In this document: piece after piece, positions 51,501 to 63,500 of the stretch
How the letters are laid out: every line of letters begins with the position of its first letter
Numbering within the stretch: position 1 is the stretch's first letter
DNA from: Branchiostoma lanceolatum
Taxonomy: Eukaryota; Chordata; Leptocardii; Amphioxiformes; Branchiostomatidae
Assembly: GCF_035083965.1 (NCBI RefSeq)
Contig: NC_089739.1
Span: 5,214,198-5,278,197 of the forward strand
DNA: 64,000 nt
Direction: 5' to 3'
Position numbers and translations under genes: made by a program
Notes under the pieces: generated by a model
Databases searched by the model: none
Seen by the model: the letters and a program-made list of their open reading frames with translations, nothing else
What the model was told of the DNA's origin: nothing

Positions 51501-54500
51501 TCCGTTTATCTACTCACCATGTGGTACCTTCCGTCCTTCCAACAGCCGCACTAGTCGGTGGAAGTGGTGTAATAGGAATTATAGGATACTTGGAGAATGG
51601 GAAGTAAGGTTTAGCTCTTTGCCTGTGTAACGGGAACCTGTGGGGTATGTCCGTACTCACCATATGGTACCTCCCGTCCTTCCAACAGCCGCACTGGTGG
51701 GCGGAAGTGGTGTAAAATACTTGGAGAATGGGAAGTGAGGTTTGGCTCGTTGCCTATGTAATGGTCATATGTCGCTTGACCAACTCACCATATGGTACCT
51801 CCCGTCCTTCCAACAGCCACACTGGTCGGCGGAAGTGGTGTAAAATACTTGGAGAAAGGGAAGTGAGGTTTAGCTCGTTGCCTATGTAATGGGCATATGT
51901 CGCTTGACCAACTCACCATGTGGTACCTCCCATCCTTCCAACAGCCGCACTGGTCGGCGGGAACACAGATCTCCCCGCTCAGGACGAACCCGTCCAGGCA
52001 CCGGCAGCCTTCCATGCACGGCTCGGTCGGGCTGCACTTCTCGGGCGCCTGCAGGTCAGCACAGGTGGCTGGGCACGGGCTGACGCAGTGGGCGTACTCG
52101 GACATCGGCGGGCACCGCATGGCTAGGGAACAACGTAGAGGCTTAGTGATAGGGATGCGAGAAACAAATATACAAATAGCACAGCTACATTAATTTCAAA
52201 TATTTGGTCGAGGTTCGGGTTAGGGATAGGGATATGACTGGAAAAGCTATAGCCTGTGTTTCACAATTTCTTACAGTCCAAGTCACTTACTAATGATTAT
52301 TCTGTATTGTTTTTCACATTAAACAATCAATGTTTTTCTGCTTACGACAGAATGAATCGGTTCTCCAGCTTGGTTGAAGCACACCCTCTTCTACGCATGC
52401 GTCGGAATATGCTTGGATGCTCTCGCAAAGCAGCTCGGGAACCGTCCCTTCGTGGGAGGCCATGTCGAACACGCATGCGTCGTAGTAGTCCTTGGGGTCA
52501 ACGACCTCGTGGCAGTCCCCGAACGGTCCGCTAGGGTCGAGCATCTTCCCGCACTGACTGGTGCTCTCTATGGTCTGTACAAGGGCGGCGTCGGCTTGGG
52601 ACAGGTCAAAGGTGATCTCCGGAGTGTCATCAACAGGGCAGCTGTAGAAATAACGTTGATAACAGTTACAGTCGACCTGAAGTAGTGAGGGTCAAGACCT
52701 GAAGTAGTGAGGGTCAAATGCCAGATTTGAAGGATGGAAGGAAGGAAGGAAGGAAGGAAGGAAGGAAGGAAGGAAGGAAGGAAGGAAGGAAGGAAGGAAG
52801 GGAGGGAGGGAGGGAGGGAGGGAGGGAGGGAGGGAGGGAGGGAGGGAGGGAGGGAGGGAGGGAGGGAGGGAGGGAGGGAGGGAGGAAGGAAGGAAGGAAG
52901 GAAGGAAGGAAGGAAGGAAGGAAGGAAGGAAGGAAGGAAGGAAGGAAGGAAGGAAGGAAGGAAGGAAGGAAGGAAGTAGACAATCGTACAATGTATGGCA
53001 ATAACTATTAAAAACAATACTACAAGGCTAATCTATCCTACAATTAAAACTACAAAATATCATCAACAACAGTATAAGAGTTACAATACGATGTTTGGCA
53101 ATTGATGAAATGATACTTCATTGCATTATACCTTGCATCGATGATGTCAGCCGCTTTCCAGCTATCACCAAACGTTGCCTGGCTTGTCGCGAGATTCCCG
53201 TCAGGCAACTGTCTGTCATCCGAGCGGTCTCCATTGAAGTTGCCGCACATGCCTCGCGACTGACCAATCAGGTGGTTCGGCACTTCCAGGTTGACCTCGT
53301 GGTTGCCGTCGTACGTGACCCGGAGGCAGAAGTCGGTGTAGATGATGACGTCTCTTCCGCTCATGCGCACTCCTGCCTTGCTACCGAGGCATGCTGGGAG
53401 GGCAACTGGGATGTCGTTGATCTAGGTGCACATTTATCAAACATGGTCAGTACAGATGTGCAGACTACCGATAATCTGATTGTTATCAGGCTTGGCAGTA
53501 GAAAAGGAGAAGAAGAAATAGTTTCAGTTACTTTTTGAAACCCCTCTGGTCTATCAACAAAGACTAAAAAAATTGAAGTCCTTTTCATTAACCCTTCCCC
53601 TATAGGGTATAGGGTAGAGCCCATATCCTTTTCTTAACCCCTGTGCCACACATATACAGCTATATATATAATTACAGACAATACAACAGCAGGAGGCTTG
53701 TCCACTGGTGGCACTGTGTGTTTAACTCTCATACTGTTTCCAATGAGTTTTGATCATGAGTGCTAGCAGTAGCACCATTTCTCAAAAGTCTTTGGTATGA
53801 TTCCGTTGGGCTAACTAGCCTGCGATCTACCGTATGCACTGCAAGCATTCTACCTACTGGGCCATCACTAAGCTAAATGGTAATCGAGTGCGACGTTTAA
53901 CGCCATATTAAAGTGAGACTTAATGATGATTGTCTTACCGCAACCCGGTTGTTTCTTGACACGGTGATCTTCTGTCCGTACACTTCTACAGTCAATCTGC
54001 CAATGTACGACACGTGGGTCCGCCCGTTCCTGTTGGGAAAAAACAACAACTGGTAAAGCATTTTTCTGCTACAGAGTAAGTCAATTGGCAATATGCTCAT
54101 GTGTTCATGGCAAGCTATAGTATGTTTTAGTTTGTAGAACAAAATCTGCTATTGGGTCTTAGTGAGTTTGAGCTTGTCTCAGTCATGATGTTTCTGACTC
54201 AGGGAGAACAGATGCTATTTCAGTCCTGAGTGTTAGTTCAATGCACAGAGGTGGCCCCATGGCCTTGCGCTGAACAAAGTCATAAGAAAAAGGACAGACA
54301 AAGAAACTCTCATTGTCCTGGGCTCTATGGTGCCCCTGAACCTCTCTCTACAGAGTTTGTGGTCGTTTTCTTCAAAGCAAACACACCGTCTCATGAGCGG
54401 CATGGGTAGTCAAGTGCCATTTATTCAGGCTATAGAATTTTTTTTTTTCTGAAAGAAAAACGAAACGTTCGTGAATAGTTTCATTAGGTTGTTAAGTCAC

Positions 54501-57500
54501 TGAATAACGAAAGTCTTTGTACACAACCAGATGTTTTATTCACATCGACGTCTGGGCAGTTCTGACTGGTTCAGTTTGCACTGCAGCTATAGGTGTCGCT
54601 GCTTACAGATGCGGTACGCTTGGGACCACACTATTGCAGTAGTGCAGAGTGCAACAGTCAGAATTGCCCTGAGGAAGGTAACAGACAGTCACCGAAGCGT
54701 CGGTGTGAATAAAACACTTGGTTGTGTACAAAGAGTTTTGATATTCAAAAACGAATCGTATCTATCAGCAATCCACGCTAGGTCCCACCCACCTGTGCTC
54801 GTTCTTAGCCGCCACCCTGAAGGCCGGTTCCTCGGTCCTCTCCGCCAGCGTGTAGGTGCAGGTTCCCATGAAGTCTGTTCTCGTCCCGTCGAACGAGATG
54901 TAGTGCGGGTCTCCCCAGGCACGGCAGGATGCGCCACCTATTGGAAACATTCATAATCAGTTTTATGTATCCACTGCAGTAGGATACTAGCCATATAGGA
55001 TACCGGAATTAGCGTTAACTAAGCGGGATGGTATACACAGACCAATAAGACACTGTATTAAGAGTGAATTTTCTTGTTCGAAAAGATTCAGCATTTTAAC
55101 ACAATTCATAGTTAAAATGACGTTTGCAATATAAACAATTTGATCGACAAAGTTGACGCAAAGGAATACAACGTTTCTACACTATACACACGTTTTCCAC
55201 CTTTATATGCATCCTTGTAAGTGATAGCTGTAAATGTCGAATTTGCATTCTATTTGACACAAGTGTAAGAGTCCTCCCACTGACGTTCGACTTTTGTTAC
55301 TATTACAGGAATAATTTCATCGGATTGGTAAATGACTGAATAGCATATACTTCTTTATAATGTACATTGTATACTGTATACTGTACGCAACTACATGTTT
55401 ACAATTTAGAGCTTCCACAGGGCAATCATGACTGGTTCTACTTTGCACTGCAGCTAGGTGTCGCTGCTGCAGCGACTCACAAATGCGGTCCCAAACGTGC
55501 AGAATTGTCAAAGTGTGTACCTGATCTGGCACAGGCAGTGGTACCCAGGCAGAGATCCTCAAAGGGAGCCACTGTAATAGTGAAAAGAAGCCATCAGTGA
55601 TCATTGTGAACAAAATACAGATAGATGCAACCGGTATACTACTTTATACAGCAGCTATTAACACCTGTGTTAGACTACTTCAATTCTACAGTTGAGATTG
55701 ACACGTGTTCGTTGTTTGAGAGTAATACCACTGTGACCCTATCGTACGTATGGTCATATTACAGTAAACTAGGCACTCTATATGTATGGGGTCAAAGTAC
55801 GATGGCCCCAACGTATACATGGCCTTGTGCTGTCAACTAGCCACTCCCTGTGTACAAGGGGTCAGGGTACGATAGCCCAAACGTACACGAGTCCATGACT
55901 CGTAAACGTGATACTGAGTACGTGAGGTCAGAATACGATGACCCTAGCATACACGTGGTTATATGTTACAGTAAACTAGTCTCTCCATGTGTACATGGGG
56001 TCAAAGTACGATGACCCTAACGTACACGTGGCTAGGTGCATCCAAAAAAAGCACGTTCCATGTAAACTCCTCTTACACGATCCCCCCGTGAGGTCATCCC
56101 TACATCCTACTAAGAATCAATAAATTTGATCCCTCTGTTAACAAAGTGTGCGTTCATCATTATACAGGGCTAAAACATTCATCCATGCAATGACTCATCA
56201 AATCAGCGTTTTTCCTTATTTTTGTCTTACGTGGTCAAATATTTCAGGGTTCGTGCAGTTCTTATTGACATTGCAGCATTGCTGAAATGTGAAGAGACAA
56301 AGGGTCTATTGAAATAGTTTATCTGCGTGGTAAAGCAGGTGTTACTAGATCCTGTTCGAACAAAAACACATGCTGTTATGTTAACATTACACAGTGTGAA
56401 ATGAGAATTGTATGTCCTGCAAGAGTTCCTGGTTAATGGGTGGCAAACTGAACTCTACTAGTGTTCAAACAGGCATGTTTAAAAGTTCAGAAATTACCGA
56501 TCTGTGAGTGTTACAAAAGAGTTCCTGGTCGCCTTTATTCCGACGTGTCTCTAGATCGAAATCACTTACTAACTGCGCGGTCACTCTTGTCACAGGTCGT
56601 CGGACAATTTTGATATCATCTAATTTTTTTAACTTCCCTTTTGGACAGACAATGGCGACGTGGCACTGGACTCAAGTTTTTCACAACTTATTTCAACAGT
56701 GTCACGTACAGAGAACAATATACCCATTTTTGCACCTATTTGGAGTGAGGAAAGTCGTATAATTTTCAAGCAAGCTATGGCAGAACCAATCGCCGACAAG
56801 GATTTGATTTCTAAATCAATAAATACCGTGCTTATTAGATTGCACACTGCGCGTTATTCCAGTCATAGGTATTTACTTACGTGATATAGTCTTTTATCAC
56901 GTAAAGATAGATGTACTATGGTCTCAACGATTTAACACGGCTTAGCAACATGCTAGTTCATGGATATTCTGTCGGATAAGGAACCAGACCCAACCGCCGA
57001 CAGGGATCTAATTTCTAAATTAAGAAATACCGTGCCTTTAAGATTACAAACTGCGAGTAATGCAGGCCATAGGTATTTGCTTACGTGACTTAGTCTTCCA
57101 TCACGTTGATATAAATGTACTATAGTTTTAAAGATTTAACACGGCTTAGAAACATGCTAGTTCATGAACATTCCGTCGGAAAAGGCTTATAAGGTGAACT
57201 TTATTCTAGACTAAGAGAGATTTCCGCCGAAAGTCGTCTGTCGGAATGTGGTAAATGAGTTGGTACCGTTTCCCCAACAACAGTCTACCCGACGGACTAT
57301 TCCATTGTAATAGAGAAGGCCATTTGATCGGTGATGACATTGGTGACGTTAAGTGAGTCAGGCGGAGTTAATAAAGAACTCAGTGCTACATACTTTGTAC
57401 CATTACCTTTACCATTCTTTACGCATACTTTGAAACACGGCACTACCCGGAAAACTGCTACTTTATGCTACGCCGGGTCCCATTTCCAAAGCGGGGCCCG

Positions 57501-60500
57501 GTCGGGCTGTTTACGAAAACGAAAAATAAGAAATGCATATCAAGAAAATACACAATATATGGTTAGTAGTATCTTTTCACGTTCTATGTCTTTTACTGTC
57601 TTTTATATCATATTTGTCGTTCCCACAAGCTACCCAGCCGGGCCCCGATTTGGAAAAGGGACCGTATCATAAGTAAGTGTATGGAAATCCTAACAACATG
57701 TTTCTAACACCAAGACTCCTTTTTTTATGTTCCTCAACGAAACTATACAATAAACAATTATTGTATATATGCTGTCTGGGCATGACTGGAAACGATTCAC
57801 ATCGTCCTTTCGGATGGGGACGTAAAGCCAACGGTCCCGTGTATGAGGGAGCACATGGCGTCAAACCTCTGCACGTAAAAGAACCCAACACTCTTATCGA
57901 GAAAAGTAGGGGTGACCCGGTGTGCTTACCTGGATACATGGGCAGAACTGAAGTATTGCACGACTAGCTAACGATAAAGCGCCATGCTTCGTCCTCAATC
58001 TGAAGTCGCCCACTTTACCTTATATAGCGTCTACATTTTTAAATGCCTACAACAGCAGCTATCTCATACCACTTAGAGATTTTACCAAGACACGACAAGT
58101 AAGTTGTTATGCATGGAGATAAACTATAAGATGGTGAAATAACTAATCAATAATCCATTGGTTGACTGGACTCCATTTCTTTACACAGACCGGCTCTTAA
58201 CTTGACAACATTGAGTACACTTCCCGAAGTTTGGACAAATCTCTGCGCAAACAAATCGCAGTGTTTTGACGTGTTTTCTATGTGTTTTGCAGAGGGCACT
58301 TAATGCAAATGTTTGGAACTGCGACTGAATGATTCCCAACAAAGTTTCCTTGTGATCAGCACGTAGCGTTGCTTTATTTCTTTGGAGAGGAATTTAAGGA
58401 TGCAGTATTTGTCAAACATCCTGGACTGGAGGTAGCTTCCGAATGTGCTGTATATAGAGTTCGCGAGGTCACCGTCCTCTGGGTGATTTTTGAACTTTCG
58501 ACCACTTTTGTGGAATGTGGTGTAGAGAACTTAAGTCGAGATCTATAGTTTCTCTACTTTCTTCATTCTAGTAACAAGAGGATCGGTTGAAAAGCATACA
58601 AACTATCGTTCGTTCAGACCTTTGTAATTCCTAGGCCTAGTGCTTGTGGCACATAGGGCAGCAAGTTTCCCAACTGTTTCAGTAGCAGGATATATTTTTA
58701 CAGGGAGGGGTTGCTAGTCCTTCCACTTTTACGCCCCTTCCGTAAGACGGTCGCAGCCCCAACCGAGGTGTCCTGACCCAGGATTGAACCGGGGTTCAAT
58801 AAAATCCAGTTGGCATTTAATTGGAACCAAGACCTCAAATGTGAGGCTGTTACCAGTTGAGTAACAGGGAGATCCCTACAAAGTACACAAATATGGTTTA
58901 TATCTAGCACTTACCATCTAAGCAGCTTGGCCCTTCCCAACCAGGCTGACAGTCGCATCGGAAGTGGTTACCATCCACGACGCACAGGCCGCCGTTCTTA
59001 CAAGGATCTCCGGCGCACTAGAGAGGTTTTAAAAAGAGACAGACGTATGATCTACTGCTCACCAAGTCACGTGTTCTATCTGCATAACGTGATATCACTG
59101 AAGCGGAGGAGTTGTATAGTCGAAAATTTGGGTAAGTCCTATTCCTGTGTTGCAAATTACATTTCAACCTTGCTTTAGAATGATGGATACTATGATGAAA
59201 TCCCGTGCTTACCGGATCCGCCGCCAGATCCTCGTCAATAAGGCCGTCTCCGTCGTCGTCGATCCCGTTGGGAAGCTCCTCGTCGATCCGCTGATCACAG
59301 TCGTTATCCTCCCCGTCCGCCGGGATCGGCTGAGTGACCTGGCACGGAGCTGCGATCTTAGCCAATCGCAGGCCGCCAGGGTAGCCATAGGACTCCGGGT
59401 ACGAGAACCCATACATGAACACTAGAAAGCAAGATAAAACAAGATGGCGTCGGTAATGTCTACGAATTAAAAAAAATCGGAACAATTTCCCATATATGTT
59501 AATCTGTAAATACATCAATGATTTTATTCGTTCAATAGACAACCCCTGTACAATTCAATGATATCTTAACCTGTTACACATTATGAACTGATAAGATTCA
59601 CATGGGGTTAGGATATCAGAAATTATGGTCCAATTTTCAAACCGATCTTAGTCGAAAGATGAGTGACATCAGATCTACTGAATACGAACAACACGCTAAA
59701 TACCAATGGAATCGCTACTTGAAAGCAAAATGGAAAGCAAAAATACTCTCTAGCTTGTACACAACCAAGCGTTTTATTAAAGCGATGTTTCGGTGACCTT
59801 TGCACAGCAGTTCTAGGTGTCGCTGCGTACAGATGCGGTTCCAAAAGTATTTACATATACGGCGATGGTTAATGCGATGTTTACAATGTGGCCCCAAACC
59901 TAAATGTGTGAATCACGCTTCCCTTCCAGTAACTCATACCCAGCTGTTGCAGTATAATAAATTAGACTGTAAATGTCACCATGATAGGACCGAAATACCT
60001 GAGAATGTGACGATGGGGGAGGTGTGTTTGAGTGTGTGGGTACCGGATAACATACCTGAGAATGTGACGATGGGGGAGGTGTGTTTGAGTGTGTGGGTAC
60101 CGGATAACATACCTGAGAATGTGACGATGGGGGAGGTGTGTTTGAGTGTGTGGGTACCGGATAACATACCTGAGAATGTGACGATGGGGGAGGTGTGTTT
60201 GAGTGTGTGGGTACCGGATAACATACCTGAGAATGTGACGATGGGGGAGGTGTGTTTGAGTGTGTGGCCGGTACCGGATAACATACCTGAGAATGTGACG
60301 ATGGGGGAGGTGTGTTTGAGTGTGTGAGTACCGTATAACATACCTGAGAATGTGACGATGGGGGAGGTGTGTTTGAGTGTGTGGGTACCGGATAACATAC
60401 CTGAGAATGTGACGATGGGGGAGGTGTGTTTGAGTGTGTGGGTACCGGGATCGACACTCAGCCCAGTAGCGGACAGGTCTGTATCCGGGATGGGGTGCCA

Positions 60501-63500
60501 CGCGGTGGATTGTGGGAGTTTTCCCCCGTCCAATAGCAGCCCGTCCAGTTCGTCTGTCCTCAGCACGATGCTGACGTAGTTCTTAGTTGTTCCTGGAATT
60601 AGCAAAAATTCGGTACCAGTTCCCGGAAAGACTCAAATTTCTCAAATGATACTGCATTGTAGTTTATGAGAACCATCACTCCTGAGATATATAATCTTTC
60701 TATTAGCAAGTTAACATTTCCAAGTGAATGTATAATGGTTATCTTCACATGGTATATCCTAACAAATTATCATAATTCTGTTCATTCTTACTCAAATACA
60801 TCGATAAATATGGTGACCAGCTCCTATGGCTCTGTCCTGCCACTTGCTACATTTTGAAATCGAACACCACATGGTGTCTGCTACACCTCTAGTAACCATG
60901 GTGACAGCCTTCTGGTCCGGATCATTGACCTTATTCGTTTGGAACGAAAGAAGAGGAAGAAGCAACGGAGCAAAAATGATATATTTCCCTTCCGTTAAAA
61001 TAAAGATAGTACAAAGACCTGTAAAAGGAACACTAGAAGTACATTGTTCTCGACATACAGCGTTTACGTCATTAATTGCTCAAACCGGAAATGTCATTGT
61101 TCATACCGGAAATGAGGTCAGCAGTAGCAAAAGCGTAGTCTGCGGCGAACTGCTCGATGGGAGGGAGGTACATCATGAAGGGGTCAGTGTCCGTGCGGTC
61201 GACGTTGCGTCCAGTCTTGCTGAATTGGAGCACCATGATTGGTTCAGAGGCGTTGATCATGTGATACTCGTCCGATGGGATGTCCATCTCCCAGAATTCC
61301 CCGGCTTGCAGGGTTCGGCTTTGGCTGCCACTGAGGCGGACCTGATAGCACAAATATTGTATGCAAGAAATATTTTCCTTTTATAATGACGTTCTTTTCA
61401 TATTCGATTCGAAGCAGAAAAGCAAACATCATGAAAACTTTGTATGCACTTTACAATGGTTATACTTAACCATGTTTCGTGTTTACTCTGACGCCACGGT
61501 TCGATATTAACTTGATTACCTGGCGTCCGAAATCAACAACTGGAAGACTTCCATTCTGATCTGTCATTGTATCACACAGCGTTAATTCAGCGTACCTGTG
61601 TGTTATCCTTGGCGGCGACGACCCGGAAGACGTCCCCGCCGGTCCTCCCCTCCAGCGGGACGGTGACGAACCGCCGGCCCCAGGTGTTCACGGGAGGGAG
61701 CTGCTCAACAAGGTGGTCACCAGTCCCGCTGATCTGAGGCACCTTGAAACAGAACAAGAAAACACCAGTCAAAAGAGGTACATATAAAGCAACTGAGTAT
61801 CATTCTAGTTAGTTCCAGGGAGCCTGGAACTAACACGGATTACACTCAGTAAACAGAACATACCAGTCCGCGTTGAAGGAAAGAAGAACGTAGCTCTGAA
61901 GCTGAATTGTTTGTTCCTATTTATGTAAGAAATATCAAGGCAACCTAGCGGCGAGAAGTAACTTCAGTCATGATAAAATGGTAGCAGTTGACCTTTCAAC
62001 GCGTTTACATGTTATTCTATTTGACATTCTAAAAGAAATACCTAATACATGCATATTGTTCTGACACTGAGATTTTATTTTCAAATTCGATGTACAGTGT
62101 ATGGTATCAAGTATGGTATATTCACATTCGGACAACTGTTTTAGAATCCCAGCCTTAGAATGGTACGCTTGGTCTATGTTATAGCATAGCACGGTACAGA
62201 AACAACCGGAATGTCAAGAGGAACGATTTTTCAAACCGTTGTGAACTTGTTTCCACTGAAGACGGCCACCGGTTTGTCCGACGTGATGTGGGATCCGGTC
62301 AGGTCGTTATCGCTCTGAAGTTGAACTGCCTCCATCCTGCATTATTTCAGAACATGTTCCTTCGGTCGTATAGAAAAGAACTCCAAAATCCATTCGTAAA
62401 ATTTGTTATTTCAAAAGCCTCATTCGTGAGGAATTAATGCATAACTTTTATATTTCATGATCCAACATGACAACTGCTCCAAGACAGGAGACGTGAATAT
62501 AACAACTATACAATCAAGTAATTGTATAGCCTATTTTGCTTCTTTCAAATTATCCGGATCAATCTAAAAGAAGCACTCTACAGTTGACCGATATCCTGAC
62601 CTGTATGTGTCATGTGATCTCACAACATGGCTTACAGCAAACCTTACCTGTTGAGAGTTAAGGTCTTCGTGCTCCCCCGCTCGAACTTCTGTCCGTCGAT
62701 GTTTCCTTTGACCTTCTGAGTTGTGGTTATGGTCACGGTGGTACCGTCTTCTACACCGACAACTGCGAACTCTGACGGCTCTCCCTTAAATAAATAAAAA
62801 AACAGCAGCAGATAGATTAGAAAAAAGATAAAGAATTTATTGTATTGCGCACAAGTACATAATGTTACCATTGCTCAACACAAGTGCGTCTCAGTAGTCT
62901 CGTCGCGGCGATCAATCTAGAACCAATCAATAATCATATTTTTAAGCTAGCAACTGGAGAAGGATTAGACAAAATATCAGCGCCATTTACCGGGAAGAAG
63001 GCTTTACAGATGATTTGAATTAGCAAACGCTGGTTAAAGAAATAAAGGTTAAGCGGTCGAACCTCCGACCGAGGACGAAGCCTTGCACTATAAGTTACTG
63101 GCACCAAAACTACTCAATCGCCATAAGCAGTACTAATAAAGTAACGTTTGTATTATGTTGTAAACGTTTAAATGGTGATGATGATGAAAAACCTCAATCA
63201 TCAAAAGCGTTCAGAAACATCAAACTTTGTAACCAGTATCTAAGACATGCTTACCCTTGGGTGGTACCCGGCTGTGTAGTACTCGTCTCCCAGCACGTCG
63301 ACTGGCAATGCGAGGAAGGCGTCTGATGAGGCCTGCTCCGTGAAGACTCCGTACACAACTATCTCAGCGTCAGACGTGATCCGGATAGCCTTGGACGCCT
63401 TGCTCGTCCCACGAAGCTCGATGTCTCGGGGGATTTCCACAATGGACACCTTTGTTGGAAATATACAGTTGTCGATCGTTGAGACAAACCAGTGATCACA

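Larger units (their letters stand above)
50770..55571 (-). other. exons for VWD1-C8-TIL and cysteine module
   Basis: Linker 55521-55571; VWD 54793-54937, 53939-54029 and 53132-53421; C8 52346-52641; TIL 51917-52122; trailing module 50770-50902. Motifs: [122 protein letters not shown] and [15 protein letters not shown]. It begins with the short linker [14 protein letters not shown]. The TIL exon has tandem copies of its 3' end downstream, and the C8 acceptor is preceded by a long pyrimidine array. Confidence 0.9.
55572..58914 (-). other. 3.3-kb intron between EGF and VWD1 exons, repeat-rich
   Basis: No exon with consistent phase was found here, and the flanking exons join in phase 1 without one. 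Contents from the left: a tandem array at 55,730-56,040, a two-copy duplication at 56,775-57,190, an inverted-repeat element at 57,477-57,665 and a SINE at 58,607-58,872. Short open frames near 57.3-57.9 kb have no recognisable domain. Confidence 0.6.

Noticed and set aside
52568-53017. Long frames of (PSLP/PSFL)n and (KEGR/REGG)n on both strands
   Set aside because: They are translations of the GGAA/GGGA microsatellite, open in several frames for trivial reasons.
56508-57972. Several 70-110 codon frames in the EGF-VWD1 intron
   Set aside because: They overlap tandem duplications and an inverted-end element, show no domain, and are not needed to join the flanking exons.
58607-58872. tRNA gene at the A/B-box sequences (also 6,886, 7,722, 24,514 and 27,496)
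   Set aside because: A and B boxes are present but no intact cloverleaf or acceptor stem forms. Several related copies with shared non-tRNA tails mark them as SINEs.
59900-60501. Two other minus-strand frames through the 57-bp array ([13 protein letters not shown] and [13 protein letters not shown] types) and a plus-strand frame
   Set aside because: A 57-bp unit with no stop is open in several frames. Only the [16 protein letters not shown] frame continues the homologous exon from 60,592.
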